Positions 8,831-17,417 of a stretch of DNA of 64,000 nt are shown piece by piece. Positions within the stretch are counted from its first letter, which is position 1. Each line of letters starts with the position of its first letter. Under the pieces are notes generated by a model. It was not told where the DNA came from. It saw only the letters and a program-made list of their open reading frames with translations, and did not search any database. The stretch is from Terribacillus halophilus. GTDB lineage: Bacteria > Bacillota > Bacilli > Bacillales > Amphibacillaceae. The stretch spans positions 124,001-188,000 of the forward strand of contig NZ_FMZB01000001.1 in assembly GCF_900101385.1 (NCBI RefSeq). Direction: 5' to 3'. The translations under genes were made by a program, and so were the position numbers.

Positions 8831-11011
8831 ATGGGTAAAACGGTTGTACTGGCAGAGAAGCCATCTGTCGGCCGCGATATAGCGCGTGTTCTTGGATGTA
8901 CGAAGAAAACGAACAGCTATATGGAAGGTAAAGACTATATTGTGACATGGGCGCTTGGTCATCTAGTGACGCTTGCGGATCCTGAAACATATGACGATAA
9001 ATACAAAACTTGGAATATAGAAGATCTGCCGATGCTGCCCGACAAGCTGAAGCTTGTTGTGATCAAGCAGACAGGTAGACAATTCAGCACGGTGAAAACA
9101 CAGCTGAATAGAAGCGATGTCAGTGAGATTGTCATCGCGACGGATGCCGGACGTGAAGGGGAACTTGTAGCGCGCTGGATTTTGGAGAAAGCACGTGTGA
9201 ACAAGCCGGTGAAGCGTTTGTGGATCTCCTCTGTAACGGACAATGCGATCAAGGATGGTTTCAAAAACCTGAAAAGCGGCAAACAATTTGAAAATCTGTA
9301 TAAAGCAGCGGTAGCCCGTTCGGAGGCTGACTGGTATGTCGGACTGAATGCGACACGAGCTTTGACAACGAAGTTCAATGCACAGCTATCCAGCGGACGT
9401 GTGCAGACACCGACACTCGCGATGATCCATCAGCGGGAAGAAGAGATCAAGAACTTCAAGCCGGAGACATTCTACGGCATCGAAGCCAAGACGCAAAAAG
9501 GCTTGCGCCTCATCTGGAAAGATCAGAAGCATAACAGTACACGCACATTCTCCAAAGACAAAGCCAAGCAGGTACTGCAGAAGCTGCATCAGGTGAAGGG
9601 TACAGTGAAGGAAGTGGAGAAGAAGCTGAAGAAAAGCTATGCTCCGCAATTGTATGACTTGACTGAATTGCAGCGCGATGCCAACCGTCTGTTTGGCTTT
9701 GGTGGTAAAGAAACACTGAATATCATGCAGCAGCTGTATGAACGTCATAAACTTTTGACATATCCGCGGACTGATTCCCGCTATCTGTCCTCAGATATCG
9801 TGCCGACGCTCAAGGATCGTGTAAAAGCTGCAGGTGTAGGCAGCTACGGCCGTTTGGCGACGAAAATCACAAATGCACCGATCAAAGCGACAAAAGCTTT
9901 TGTGGATGATAAAAAGGTATCGGATCACCACGCGATCATTCCGACAGATCAAAATGCATACGGCGCCGATCTTTCCGATAAAGAACGGAAAATCTATGAC
10001 TTGGTCATCAAGCGTTTCTTTGCGGTCTTGTTCCCGCCATTTGAATATGAACAGACGACGTTGACTGTCGATGCTGCGGGGGAACTATTCACCGCCAAAG
10101 GAAAAATCGTGAAGAAACAGGGCTGGAAGGAAGTCTATGCAAACCGTTTCGATGATGAGGAAGCTGATGATGACCAAACGCTGCCGAATGTCGAAAAAGG
10201 TGAAGAGTGGACGCTTACGTATCGGATGACAACAGGCGAAACAAAACCTCCGGAAAGATTCACGGAAGGTACTTTGCTGCATGCGATGGAAAACCCAGTC
10301 CGCTTCATGGCTGGAGAGAAAAAAGATCTTATCAAAACGATCGGCCAAACTGGCGGACTTGGCACCGTTGCGACACGGGCCGATATCATCGATAAATTGT
10401 TCAATACGTTCTATATCGAGAAACAGGGCAAATATTTGAAAATCACTTCCAAAGGACGACAGCTGCTGGAGCTCGTACCGGAAGACTTGAAATCCCCTGC
10501 CCTGACAGCTGAATGGGAGATGAAGCTAGGTGCCATTGCCGAAGGAAAGCTGAACCAGAAGCAATACATCTCCGAAATGAAGCAATATGCCAAAGAAGTC
10601 GTCACGCAAATCAAGAACAGTGAACACAAATACAAGCATGATAATATTACTGGAACACAATGTCCTGATTGCGGCAAGCTGATGCTGGAGGTCAATGGTA
10701 AACGCGGTCGCATGCTCGTCTGTCAGGATCGGGAATGCGGACATAAGAAGAATATCGCCAAAACGACGAATGCCCGCTGTCCGAACTGCCATAAACGTTT
10801 GGAGCTTCGCGGAGAGGGAGAAGGCCAGATGTTCTTCTGTAAATGTGGACATCGTGAAAAACTAAGTACATTCAACGAGCGTCGTAAAAAGGAAAAATCT
10901 AATAAAGCAAGCAAACGCGATGTACAAAAGTATTTGAAGAAAAACCAGCAGGATGATGGCTTTGCCAATACTGCTTTAGCAGATGCGTTAGCGAAATTTA
11001 AGAAACAGTAA
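8831..11011 (+). CDS. topB: DNA topoisomerase III
   Basis: Type IA topoisomerase of 726 residues that relaxes or decatenates DNA through a 5'-phosphotyrosine intermediate. The N-terminal Toprim domain begins VVLAEKPSVGRDIARVL and includes ATDAGREGE; the catalytic tyrosine is Y311 in LLTYPRTDSRYLS. Two C-terminal zinc ribbons are visible (CPDCG...CQDRECG and CPNCH...CKCG), followed by a basic tail. The length equals that of the B. subtilis enzyme. The ATG follows GAAAGGATG, and a strong bidirectional terminator lies after the stop. Confidence 0.97.
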   Translation: MGKTVVLAEKPSVGRDIARVLGCTKKTNSYMEGKDYIVTWALGHLVTLADPETYDDKYKTWNIEDLPMLPDKLKLVVIKQTGRQFSTVKTQLNRSDVSEIVIATDAGREGELVARWILEKARVNKPVKRLWISSVTDNAIKDGFKNLKSGKQFENLYKAAVARSEADWYVGLNATRALTTKFNAQLSSGRVQTPTLAMIHQREEEIKNFKPETFYGIEAKTQKGLRLIWKDQKHNSTRTFSKDKAKQVLQKLHQVKGTVKEVEKKLKKSYAPQLYDLTELQRDANRLFGFGGKETLNIMQQLYERHKLLTYPRTDSRYLSSDIVPTLKDRVKAAGVGSYGRLATKITNAPIKATKAFVDDKKVSDHHAIIPTDQNAYGADLSDKERKIYDLVIKRFFAVLFPPFEYEQTTLTVDAAGELFTAKGKIVKKQGWKEVYANRFDDEEADDDQTLPNVEKGEEWTLTYRMTTGETKPPERFTEGTLLHAMENPVRFMAGEKKDLIKTIGQTGGLGTVATRADIIDKLFNTFYIEKQGKYLKITSKGRQLLELVPEDLKSPALTAEWEMKLGAIAEGKLNQKQYISEMKQYAKEVVTQIKNSEHKYKHDNITGTQCPDCGKLMLEVNGKRGRMLVCQDRECGHKKNIAKTTNARCPNCHKRLELRGEGEGQMFFCKCGHREKLSTFNERRKKEKSNKASKRDVQKYLKKNQQDDGFANTALADALAKFKKQ

Positions 11012-11016
11012 ATAGG

Positions 11017-11050
11017 AAAACCTGCCGATTGCGTGTCGGCAGGTTTTTTT
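11017..11050. terminator. Bidirectional terminator after topB
   Basis: AAAACCTGCCGA and TCGGCAGGTTTT form a 12-bp stem around GCGTG-type loop sequence, with T-runs on both strands. It overlaps the stop of the convergent LysE gene. Confidence 0.9.
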
Positions 11051-11702
11051 AATGCATGCGGGATGACGTTCCCTCTTGCAAGCTGAGTTTGCTTACCACA
11101 TCATCCCAGACGATTTTTCCTCCGTAAACGAGGAAGACAACACCAAATATTACATCCAAGTAAGCCTGAAATCTGACGACAATCTTTCGAATACGTTTCA
11201 TACCGACAAGAAGCAATGTTCCTATATACCATGCGCTATTGCCAATCAAGAAGCAAACGATCAGCAACAACGGATTGTGCAACTGATCTGTACTGGCGAA
11301 TTGCGGGAAAATACTGAGGAAGAACAAGCTGACTTTCGGATTCAGGAAGTTGCTTAAAAATCCCATACGAAAAGCCTGTGTTTGCGAAATTGTCAATATT
11401 GCTTCATCCTGCTTTCGTTTCTGACCGCGACGGACAAGATGAATAATCTTCTTTATTCCGAGATAAATCAGGTAACATGCACCGAGCAGTCGGATTGCAG
11501 TGAACAGAATGACGGACTGTTGCAGGATCATCGATAGACCTAGCAAGGCAAAGCTGATATGGATTAGCAGACTGCAGCGGTTGCCAAGCAATGTGATGAA
11601 GCCGAATCTTTTGCCTTGTGACAATGTGTTCCGTGTCATAAGCAGGAAATCAGGACCCGGCGTTGCAGCCAAAGCAAATCCGAGCAGGATGATATCAAGC
11701 AT
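11049..11702 (-). CDS. LysE/RhtB family amino acid exporter
   Basis: A 217-residue inner-membrane protein with about six hydrophobic segments. It opens with LGFALAATPGPDFLLMTRNT, the PGP motif that marks the LysE/RhtB exporters, followed by LNPKVSLFFLSIFPQF, another family block. Substrate (threonine, homoserine, lysine or leucine) cannot be told. ATG 11702 is chosen because AAGGAGG lies eight bases upstream; the open frame runs 53 codons further upstream with no matching sequence. Divergently placed against the Nudix gene. Confidence 0.88.
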   Translation of the reverse strand: MLDIILLGFALAATPGPDFLLMTRNTLSQGKRFGFITLLGNRCSLLIHISFALLGLSMILQQSVILFTAIRLLGACYLIYLGIKKIIHLVRRGQKRKQDEAILTISQTQAFRMGFLSNFLNPKVSLFFLSIFPQFASTDQLHNPLLLIVCFLIGNSAWYIGTLLLVGMKRIRKIVVRFQAYLDVIFGVVFLVYGGKIVWDDVVSKLSLQEGTSSRMH

Positions 11703-11827
11703 GGGGAAGCCTCCTTTTTCAAAAATTCTAACATTTTCGAAAAAGAAAGAGAATGCACATAGAAAATCTTTATGGAGGCAGGAGCAGACTTTCTCTTTAT
11801 GGAATGAGTATGCAGGAGGAGATAGAC

Positions 11828-12232
11828 ATGCCACCGAAACATATAGTTTCTGCAGCAGCAATCGTTCGCAATGAACAAGATGAAATCCTATTGATTAAAG
11901 GACCGAGAAGAGGCTGGGAGATGCCTGGCGGACAAGTGGAAGAAGGCGAATCACTCACTCAAGCAGCAATACGGGAAGTGAAGGAAGAAAGCGGGATAGA
12001 AATCGAAGTGACGAAGTTTTGCGGAATCTATCAAAATGCAGGGGAAAGTATTTGCAATACGTTATTCCTTGGCAAACCGACGGGTGGTGTTTGTACGCCA
12101 TCAGAAGAGAGCTTGGAAGTTGGATATTTTCCACTTGAGCAAGTCAGGAGCATGGTTACTTGGGGAAATTACTTGGATCGGATCGAGAGCTGCCTCGATG
12201 AAAATCAACACCCTTTTTATGTAGCATTCTAA
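11828..12232 (+). CDS. Nudix hydrolase
   Basis: A 134-residue cytoplasmic hydrolase of nucleoside diphosphates linked to another moiety. The Nudix box is complete: GGQVEEGESLTQ followed by REVKEESGI (G-x5-E-x7-REVxEExGI). The substrate cannot be predicted. ATG 11828 has AGGAGG eight to nine bases upstream; the earlier in-frame ATGs at 11753 and near 11804 lack sites, and starting there would add sequence unlike the family. A stem-loop terminator follows. Confidence 0.9.
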   Translation: MPPKHIVSAAAIVRNEQDEILLIKGPRRGWEMPGGQVEEGESLTQAAIREVKEESGIEIEVTKFCGIYQNAGESICNTLFLGKPTGGVCTPSEESLEVGYFPLEQVRSMVTWGNYLDRIESCLDENQHPFYVAF

Positions 12233-12240
12233 TACATAAG

Positions 12241-12285
12241 AAGCACCTTGCTTAGGAAAAATAAGCAAGGTGCTTTGTCGTTTTC
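12241..12285 (+). terminator. Terminator after the Nudix gene
   Basis: AAGCACCTTGCTTA pairs with TAAGCAAGGTGCTT, followed by TGTCGTTTTC. The stem is 14 bp, although the T-run is interrupted. Confidence 0.7.
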
Positions 12286-12337
12286 AAACGAGAATCGCAG
12301 GGAAATAGGAATGTAAAACAGGGAAGGGTGACGTTGT

Positions 12338-13579
12338 ATGTCCATGCCGAAGGAAGAAGGATTAGATCATAGTCTTGCATTTTTAAAGGAAGGTTATGAG
12401 TTCATCCTGCACCGGAGGAAGAGCTTTCAGTCCAATGTGTTCGAGACAACCTTGCTAGGGAAAAAGGCGATTTGTCTTGGCGGTAAAGAAGGAGCAGAAT
12501 TATTTTATGATACGGATAAGTTCATACGTGCTGGAGCAGCTCCAAATCGGCTTGTCAAAACGCTGTTCGGTGAAGGTGGCGTGCAGACGCTGGATGGGGA
12601 ACAGCACCGTAAACGCAAGGCGATGTTCATGTCCATCATGACAAAGACACAACTGCAACAACTCGATCAATTGCTGGAAACGGAATGGGAGAAAGCCAGC
12701 GAGCAGTGGGAAAAAAACGATCAAATAACGCTATATAAAGAATCACAGAAAATCTTGATGAAGGCAGCATGTGACTGGGCAGGGGTACCGCTGGATGATG
12801 AAGAAAAAAGGACAGACCAAATGCGCTGCCTTTTCGAATCGCCAGCTAGCTTAGGACTTGCCCACTGGAAAGGACGCACCTCTCGTTCTGATGCAGAAGA
12901 CTGGATCGCTGAACTTGTCGAGCAGGTAAGGAACGGGGATCTGCATGCGACCAAGGAGGGCGCACTCCGTGTCTTTTCCGAGCATCGGGACAGTGATGGG
13001 AAACTGCTGCCGCAGAGAATAGTTGCTGTAGAAGTGCTGAATATTCTGCGGCCGATTGTCGCCATCAGTATTTATATAGCGTTCGCTGCACTTGCATTGC
13101 ATCAATTTCCGCAAGAAAGCGAACGGTTGAAAAAAGGAGATGGCAGCATCCGCCGATTCGTCCAGGAAGTCCGCCGCTTTTACCCATTCTTCCCGGCGAC
13201 TGTCGCAAAAGTGAAACAGGACTTCGAATGGAAGGGATATCAGTTCAAAGAAGGTACGATGACCTTGCTTGATTTGTATGGTAACAATCATGATCCGAAT
13301 CTATGGGAACAGCCGGATTTATTCCGCCCAGATCGATTCCTTGATTGGAAGGAAAGTCCGTTTGACTTCATCCCGCAGGGTGGCGGGGTCTTCGACATGG
13401 GACATCGCTGCGCAGGAGAATGGGTCACGATACAAGTGATGGAAGTTAGCATCGATTTTCTTGTAAACCGCCTGCAATATACTGTACCGAAACAGGATTA
13501 TAGCTATAGCTATTCCTCCATGCCCAGCATGCCGAAAAGTCAAATAATACTGGCTGATGTTCGGAAGCAAAACAATTGA
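12338..13579 (+). CDS. cypC: Fatty-acid peroxygenase, cytochrome P450 CYP152 family
   Basis: A 413-residue haem-thiolate enzyme that hydroxylates fatty acids at the alpha or beta carbon with hydrogen peroxide and needs no redox partner. It aligns by eye with B. subtilis P450-BS-beta (YbdT/CypC) from LLKEGYxFI through the end. The haem ligand is C358 in GHRCAGE, and the family's substrate-carboxylate arginine in place of the usual acid-alcohol pair is R238 in NVLRPIVAIS. FVQEVRRFYPFFP and LDLYGNNHDPNLW are also diagnostic. It is followed 44 bases later by the HXXEE gene; no redox partner gene lies nearby, as expected. Confidence 0.96.
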   Translation: MSMPKEEGLDHSLAFLKEGYEFILHRRKSFQSNVFETTLLGKKAICLGGKEGAELFYDTDKFIRAGAAPNRLVKTLFGEGGVQTLDGEQHRKRKAMFMSIMTKTQLQQLDQLLETEWEKASEQWEKNDQITLYKESQKILMKAACDWAGVPLDDEEKRTDQMRCLFESPASLGLAHWKGRTSRSDAEDWIAELVEQVRNGDLHATKEGALRVFSEHRDSDGKLLPQRIVAVEVLNILRPIVAISIYIAFAALALHQFPQESERLKKGDGSIRRFVQEVRRFYPFFPATVAKVKQDFEWKGYQFKEGTMTLLDLYGNNHDPNLWEQPDLFRPDRFLDWKESPFDFIPQGGGVFDMGHRCAGEWVTIQVMEVSIDFLVNRLQYTVPKQDYSYSYSSMPSMPKSQIILADVRKQNN

Positions 13580-13623
13580 TTCGTAATAATATGCGATAAT
13601 GAAGGGGAGGGGAGAGATTATCT

Positions 13624-14094
13624 ATGGAAATCCTGCTTTTCCTTATCGCAGTTACTTTACATAACGTAGAGGAGGCTTTCTTTTTGCCTGCTTGGTCCAA
13701 GACAAGCAGGTTTCAAAAGACTGTAGAACCAAATGTATTTCGCTTTGCGGTAATAGTGATTACTTTACTTGCATACTCCATTGGTGCCTTGTATCTGCTT
13801 TGGCCATCTAATATATATTTTCAATACCTTCAGGCTGGTTTGATTGGCGCTATGCTCTTGAATGTAGTCGTGCCCCATGTCGTTGCAACGATTGCAGAGA
13901 AAAGATATGCGCCCGGCATCGTCACAGGTATTGGCTTGATTTTTCCCTTTGGAGGTCTGGCAGTGTATCATATCCTTCAAGTTACAGAGATTACCATCTT
14001 GGAGATTGTTGTTACCTCTATTTGCATCGGCATTTTACTGTTAGGTTTAATACTTGCACTGTTTGCTATCGGAAAACATTTCTTTTATCGTTAG
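13624..14094 (+). CDS. HXXEE domain membrane protein
   Basis: A 156-residue integral membrane protein with four to five hydrophobic segments. The N terminus carries LHNVEEA, the HxxEE signature for which the family is named. The biochemical role of the family is unknown; the His and Glu residues suggest metal binding or hydrolase chemistry, but that is speculation. The ATG follows GGGGAGGGGAGAG. It sits 44 bases after the P450 gene in the same direction, so co-transcription is possible. Confidence 0.75.
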   Translation: MEILLFLIAVTLHNVEEAFFLPAWSKTSRFQKTVEPNVFRFAVIVITLLAYSIGALYLLWPSNIYFQYLQAGLIGAMLLNVVVPHVVATIAEKRYAPGIVTGIGLIFPFGGLAVYHILQVTEITILEIVVTSICIGILLLGLILALFAIGKHFFYR

Positions 14095-14250
14095 TCCTAG
14101 TCATTCCAGGTCCTTTTGACCGAATACAAGCTTTACATAAATCTCCTTAAATGGATAACACAAAAGGAAGTAATATAGTACAATTTTATAGTTATGTTTG
14201 AGAACGTTTTATTGGTAAACGGAGAAACCGGGTAAAAAGGGGATATTGGC

Positions 14251-15504
14251 ATGGAAACAGATTGGTATAAATTAGATAGTGCTGGTAAGCTTTACGCTTC
14301 TACTGTTTCTTCCAGGGTATCCACTGTCTTTCGTCTTTCTGCAAGTATGTATAAATCTATCAATGCTTCACTACTCCAAGAAGCTTTAGAGGAAACATTA
14401 GAAGAGATGTCTTCTTTTAAAGTTATCGTAAAGAAAGGCGTATTTTGGTATTACTTCGAAAAAACAGCTACTATCCCAACTGTATCTGAAGAGCACTATT
14501 ATCCTTGTTCCAATCTGTTCTTCAGAGGTCGCAACACATTTCCTTACAGAGTGCTTTACTATAATAAAAAGATTTCTTTGGAACTCTCCCATATGTTGAC
14601 CGATGGTACTGGAGGGATGGAATTTTTAAAGCTGTTAGTTAGAAACTATTTGAAAAAAGAAGGAGTCAACGTTCCATGTGTAAGAAAAAAGCTTAATGGA
14701 TTTAATTTCGATAATGCTTTTTTTCAGCATTACGAGAAGATGGTTCCGAACTGGCAGGACACCTTGGATAAAGCCTATAAGCTCCCTTTACGATTGGACA
14801 AAAGAGGTGTGTATCACGTTACGACTGGTAAGCTGGAGATTCGGGTATTGAAGAACATAGCAAAGCAGCATCAAACAAGTATCACAACTTATTTGCTGGC
14901 GTTATATGCTGAAATATTGATTGATATCCAAGCACAAAATTCGAAAACAAGAAGACCTATTACAATAAATGTCCCTGTTAATTTGCGTAATTTCTTTGAA
15001 ACGAATACATTGAAAAATTTCTTCGTAAGTGTTCCGGTAACGATCGACCCTCGTCTCGGTACATATAGTTTCGAAGATATCATTGAAACGATCAGTATAG
15101 AGCTTAAACGATATCTAAACGATAAACAGTTAAAAACATTAATTGCCCGTGGTGTGAGGGGCGAACGGAATTTCCTGCTTCGAGCGCTTCCATTGTTTGT
15201 AAAGGACTGGATCTCCCCGATGGTACACGCCAAGTTTGGTGAAAATTTATATACAAGCTCGATTTCCAATTTGGGGATAATATCACTTGATAAAGAATTG
15301 GAAAAACATGTGGAGCGATTTGAATTTTATCCTCCGCCAAGTATCGGTAACAAGATAAAAGCAGGGGTAATAAGCTACAAGGATGATATGTATATCACAT
15401 TTGGTAATTTGTCGAACGATCGGCTGGTAGAAAGAATGTTCTTTAGAAAACTAGTTAAAGAAGGCGTACGAATAAAAATCGAAACAAACAGGAGTGCATA
15501 TTGA
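14251..15504 (+). CDS. Condensation/alcohol acetyltransferase-fold protein
   Basis: A 417-residue soluble protein of the CoA-dependent acyltransferase superfamily (condensation-domain or alcohol acetyltransferase-like). The catalytic HxxxDG motif is intact as HMLTDGTGG, with H114 and D118. Later blocks INVPVNLRNFF and SSISNLGII agree with the second half of the fold, and its tunnel-closing region looks intact. The stop overlaps the next start by one base, so it is translationally coupled to a zinc-ribbon membrane protein (DUF6320 type). The substrate is unknown; an acyl transfer at the membrane is a reasonable inference. The region looks more A+T-rich than its surroundings. Confidence 0.75.
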   Translation: METDWYKLDSAGKLYASTVSSRVSTVFRLSASMYKSINASLLQEALEETLEEMSSFKVIVKKGVFWYYFEKTATIPTVSEEHYYPCSNLFFRGRNTFPYRVLYYNKKISLELSHMLTDGTGGMEFLKLLVRNYLKKEGVNVPCVRKKLNGFNFDNAFFQHYEKMVPNWQDTLDKAYKLPLRLDKRGVYHVTTGKLEIRVLKNIAKQHQTSITTYLLALYAEILIDIQAQNSKTRRPITINVPVNLRNFFETNTLKNFFVSVPVTIDPRLGTYSFEDIIETISIELKRYLNDKQLKTLIARGVRGERNFLLRALPLFVKDWISPMVHAKFGENLYTSSISNLGIISLDKELEKHVERFEFYPPPSIGNKIKAGVISYKDDMYITFGNLSNDRLVERMFFRKLVKEGVRIKIETNRSAY

Positions 15505-16217
15505 TGGCTTACTGTCCTAAATGCGGGGTCAGTGTCGAAAAAGACCAAGTTCCTTGTCCGCTATGCTTTACATATATACCGAAAATAGTGAGCGATGAAG
15601 AGTTGTTGGATGCAAACGGATTTCCGACATACTATAGTTTATATGAGAACCTAGTGAGTTTTTTCATACGCGTCGTGTATCGTGTTCTTTGTGTTTTGAT
15701 GATCCTGGGATTCCTCATTCCTACCCTTATCGATTTCATATTGAATAAAACGTTGACCTGGTCTTTATATAGTAACTTATCTATCATTATAAGCTGGAGT
15801 TTCCTGTACGTTGCCTTTGGCTATGTAAAAGGAACAAGAGACAAAATTATCGTCATACTCATAACGGTATGTGCTGGATTGGTAGGATTTGACGTAATCA
15901 ATGGATATGCTGGATGGTCAGTCGAGATAGCATTCCCACTCCTGGCGATTACCTTGTCATTACTGATAATAAATATAACTATCTTTAAAAGGAATAGAAG
16001 CTGGTTTCGCCAAAGCGGTTATATTATTTTTTCGATTCTTATTCTCCTCATCGGAATTGAATTTATCGTAGGCAGGTATTCAGATACGGAGAATATAGTT
16101 TTTCATTCTGTGGATGAACTTCTGCCGTCTACTTTATTAGGTTCTATTTTGCTGCTGATTTCGTATCGGATGCCGAAAAAATGGGTTGAGAAGTTGAAAC
16201 GGAAATTTCATATCTGA
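15504..16217 (+). CDS. Zinc-ribbon membrane protein, DUF6320 type
   Basis: A 237-residue protein with an N-terminal zinc ribbon (C4, C7, C18, C21 in CPKCG and CPLC) followed by about six hydrophobic segments. The ATG at 15504 shares its A with the TGA of the upstream condensation-fold gene and has AGGAG ten bases before it, so the two are coupled. The family has no known function; constant pairing with an acyltransferase-fold protein would suggest a membrane partner or acceptor. A clean terminator follows at 16231. Confidence 0.75.
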   Translation: MAYCPKCGVSVEKDQVPCPLCFTYIPKIVSDEELLDANGFPTYYSLYENLVSFFIRVVYRVLCVLMILGFLIPTLIDFILNKTLTWSLYSNLSIIISWSFLYVAFGYVKGTRDKIIVILITVCAGLVGFDVINGYAGWSVEIAFPLLAITLSLLIINITIFKRNRSWFRQSGYIIFSILILLIGIEFIVGRYSDTENIVFHSVDELLPSTLLGSILLLISYRMPKKWVEKLKRKFHI

Positions 16218-16230
16218 AGTGAATTATGGA

Positions 16231-16269
16231 CGCTCGTAAATTGTTCTTGGTAATTTACGAGCGTTTTTT
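16231..16269 (+). terminator. Terminator after the zinc-ribbon gene
   Basis: CGCTCGTAAATT pairs with AATTTACGAGCG around a TTGG-containing loop and is followed by TTTTTTG. It separates the upstream gene pair from the repeat array. Confidence 0.9.
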
Positions 16270-16289
16270 GTTTGCTCTTCTTTATAGGA

Positions 16290-17005
16290 GCAATGCGTGG
16301 CAAATGAAGCCCTGCGGAAGGGAAGGACGCCCACTCCGGGCTTTCTCGCTTCCTTCTCCGTTCCTAACCGGCTTTTTCCGCTTTTCGGTGATGTCTAGCT
16401 CCAAAAGCCAGAAACTGCGCCGGAAGCAATAAATCCCTGCGTGGGTTAAGGCGCCCACTCCGGGCTTTCTCGCTTCCTTCTCCGTTTCTAACCGGCTTTT
16501 TCCGCATTTCGGTGATGTCTAGCTGCAAAGACCAGAAACGGAGGTATAAGTGATGAATCCCTGCGTGGGTTAAGGCGCCCACTCCGGGCTTTCTCGCTTC
16601 CTTCTCCGTTTCTAACCGGCTTTTTCCGCATTTCGGTGATGTCTAGCTGCAAAGACCAGAAACGGAGGTATAAGTGATGAATCCCTGCGTGGGTTAAGGC
16701 GCCCACTCCGGGCTTTCTCGCTTCCTTCTCCGTTCCTAACCGGCTTTTTCCGCTTTTCGTGGTTGTCTAGCTGCAAAGACCAAAAACTGCGGTATAAGGG
16801 ATGAATCCCTGCGTGGGAATGACACCCACTCCGGGCTCCTTCCCTTATCCCTCCGTTTCTAACCGGTCTTTTCCGCTTTTCGGCGTTGTCTAGCTCCAGA
16901 AACCAGAAACTGCGGTATAGGTGATAAATCCCTGCGTGGAAAGGACACCCACTCCGGGCTTTCTCACCTATCCCTCCGTTTCTAAGCGGTTTCTTCCGCT
17001 TTTCG
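16290..17005. repeat. Tandem array of six ~124-bp hairpin-forming units
   Basis: The core CCCTGCG recurs at 16310, 16435, 16559, 16683, 16807 and 16930, giving periods of 125, 124, 124, 124 and 123. Each unit is a long imperfect hairpin running from AGAAAC to GTTTCT, joined by a ~45-base linker containing AACCGGCTTTTTCCGC. The middle of the stem changes between units, but both arms change together (GGAAGC/GCTTCC, ATAAGGGA/TCCCTTAT, ATAGGTGA/TCACCTAT, AAGTGA/TCGCTT with a G-U pair). The inner stem is CCCTGCGTGGG/CCCACTCCGGG. The first unit has a diverged left arm. Short open frames inside the array repeat with the same period and are not believed to be genes. Two further units lie at 30867-31125 in reverse. 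Confidence 0.95.
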
Positions 17006-17021
17006 TAAGACCAAAGTCTTA
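17006..17021. promoter_or_regulatory. Inverted repeat upstream of the lia-type operon; candidate LiaR operator
   Basis: TAAGAC-CAAA-GTCTTA is a perfect 6-4-6 inverted repeat directly after the hairpin array and 74 bases before the first lia gene. LiaR/VraR-type regulators bind short inverted repeats with a spacer of about four bases. Assignment to LiaR is an inference from position and form. Confidence 0.45.
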
Positions 17022-17094
17022 TGCAAGTTATGGCTGGGGGTCGTTATGGGAGAGGGGGAATGAAGGTAGACTAGGGGTATAAAAGGAGTGAGGC

Positions 17095-17400
17095 GTGTTG
17101 AAGAAGGTGTTATTGGTCATTGGCGCTGTTATTGCTGGGGCGGTGTTGTTGGCGAATCTTGGGTCATTACTTGTACTGGCAGTCAGTGTGGCGATTGGTT
17201 ATTACGGTTTGAGGAGATTCATCATGACAGATAGTGTTGGTGCCAAGATTGGCTGGGGTGCAGTGATTGGGATTGGCGTTTGCATCTCTCTTTCCAATCT
17301 GCCAGCGTTAATCGGTTTGATTGCCCTTGCGGTTCTGTACTACCTGTACAAAGCCTGGAAGAAGGAAAAAGAATCAGAGAAGTTCGATTATACTCTTTAA
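17095..17400 (+). CDS. Small membrane protein, lmo0954/LiaI-like
   Basis: A 101-residue protein with three or four hydrophobic segments and a charged C terminus (KAWKKEKESEKF). It resembles the Listeria Lmo0954 family of membrane proteins found with PspA homologues and takes the place of LiaI at the head of a lia-type operon, possibly as a membrane anchor for the PspA protein. GTG 17095 follows AAAAGGAG by six bases; TTG 17098 is an alternative. The next gene starts 17 bases after the stop. Confidence 0.75.
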   Translation: MLKKVLLVIGAVIAGAVLLANLGSLLVLAVSVAIGYYGLRRFIMTDSVGAKIGWGAVIGIGVCISLSNLPALIGLIALAVLYYLYKAWKKEKESEKFDYTL

Positions 17401-17417
17401 ATTAAAGGAGGAGCATA

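Noticed and set aside
16364-16706. Two 72-codon minus-strand frames in the hairpin array
   Set aside because: They are near-identical because the DNA repeats with a 124-base period, have no ribosome binding sites and follow the hairpin structure, not protein constraint.
16290-17005. CRISPR array
   Set aside because: The repeated unit is the whole 124 bases including the intervening part; there are no unique spacers, no short direct repeat of 24-40 bases and no cas genes.
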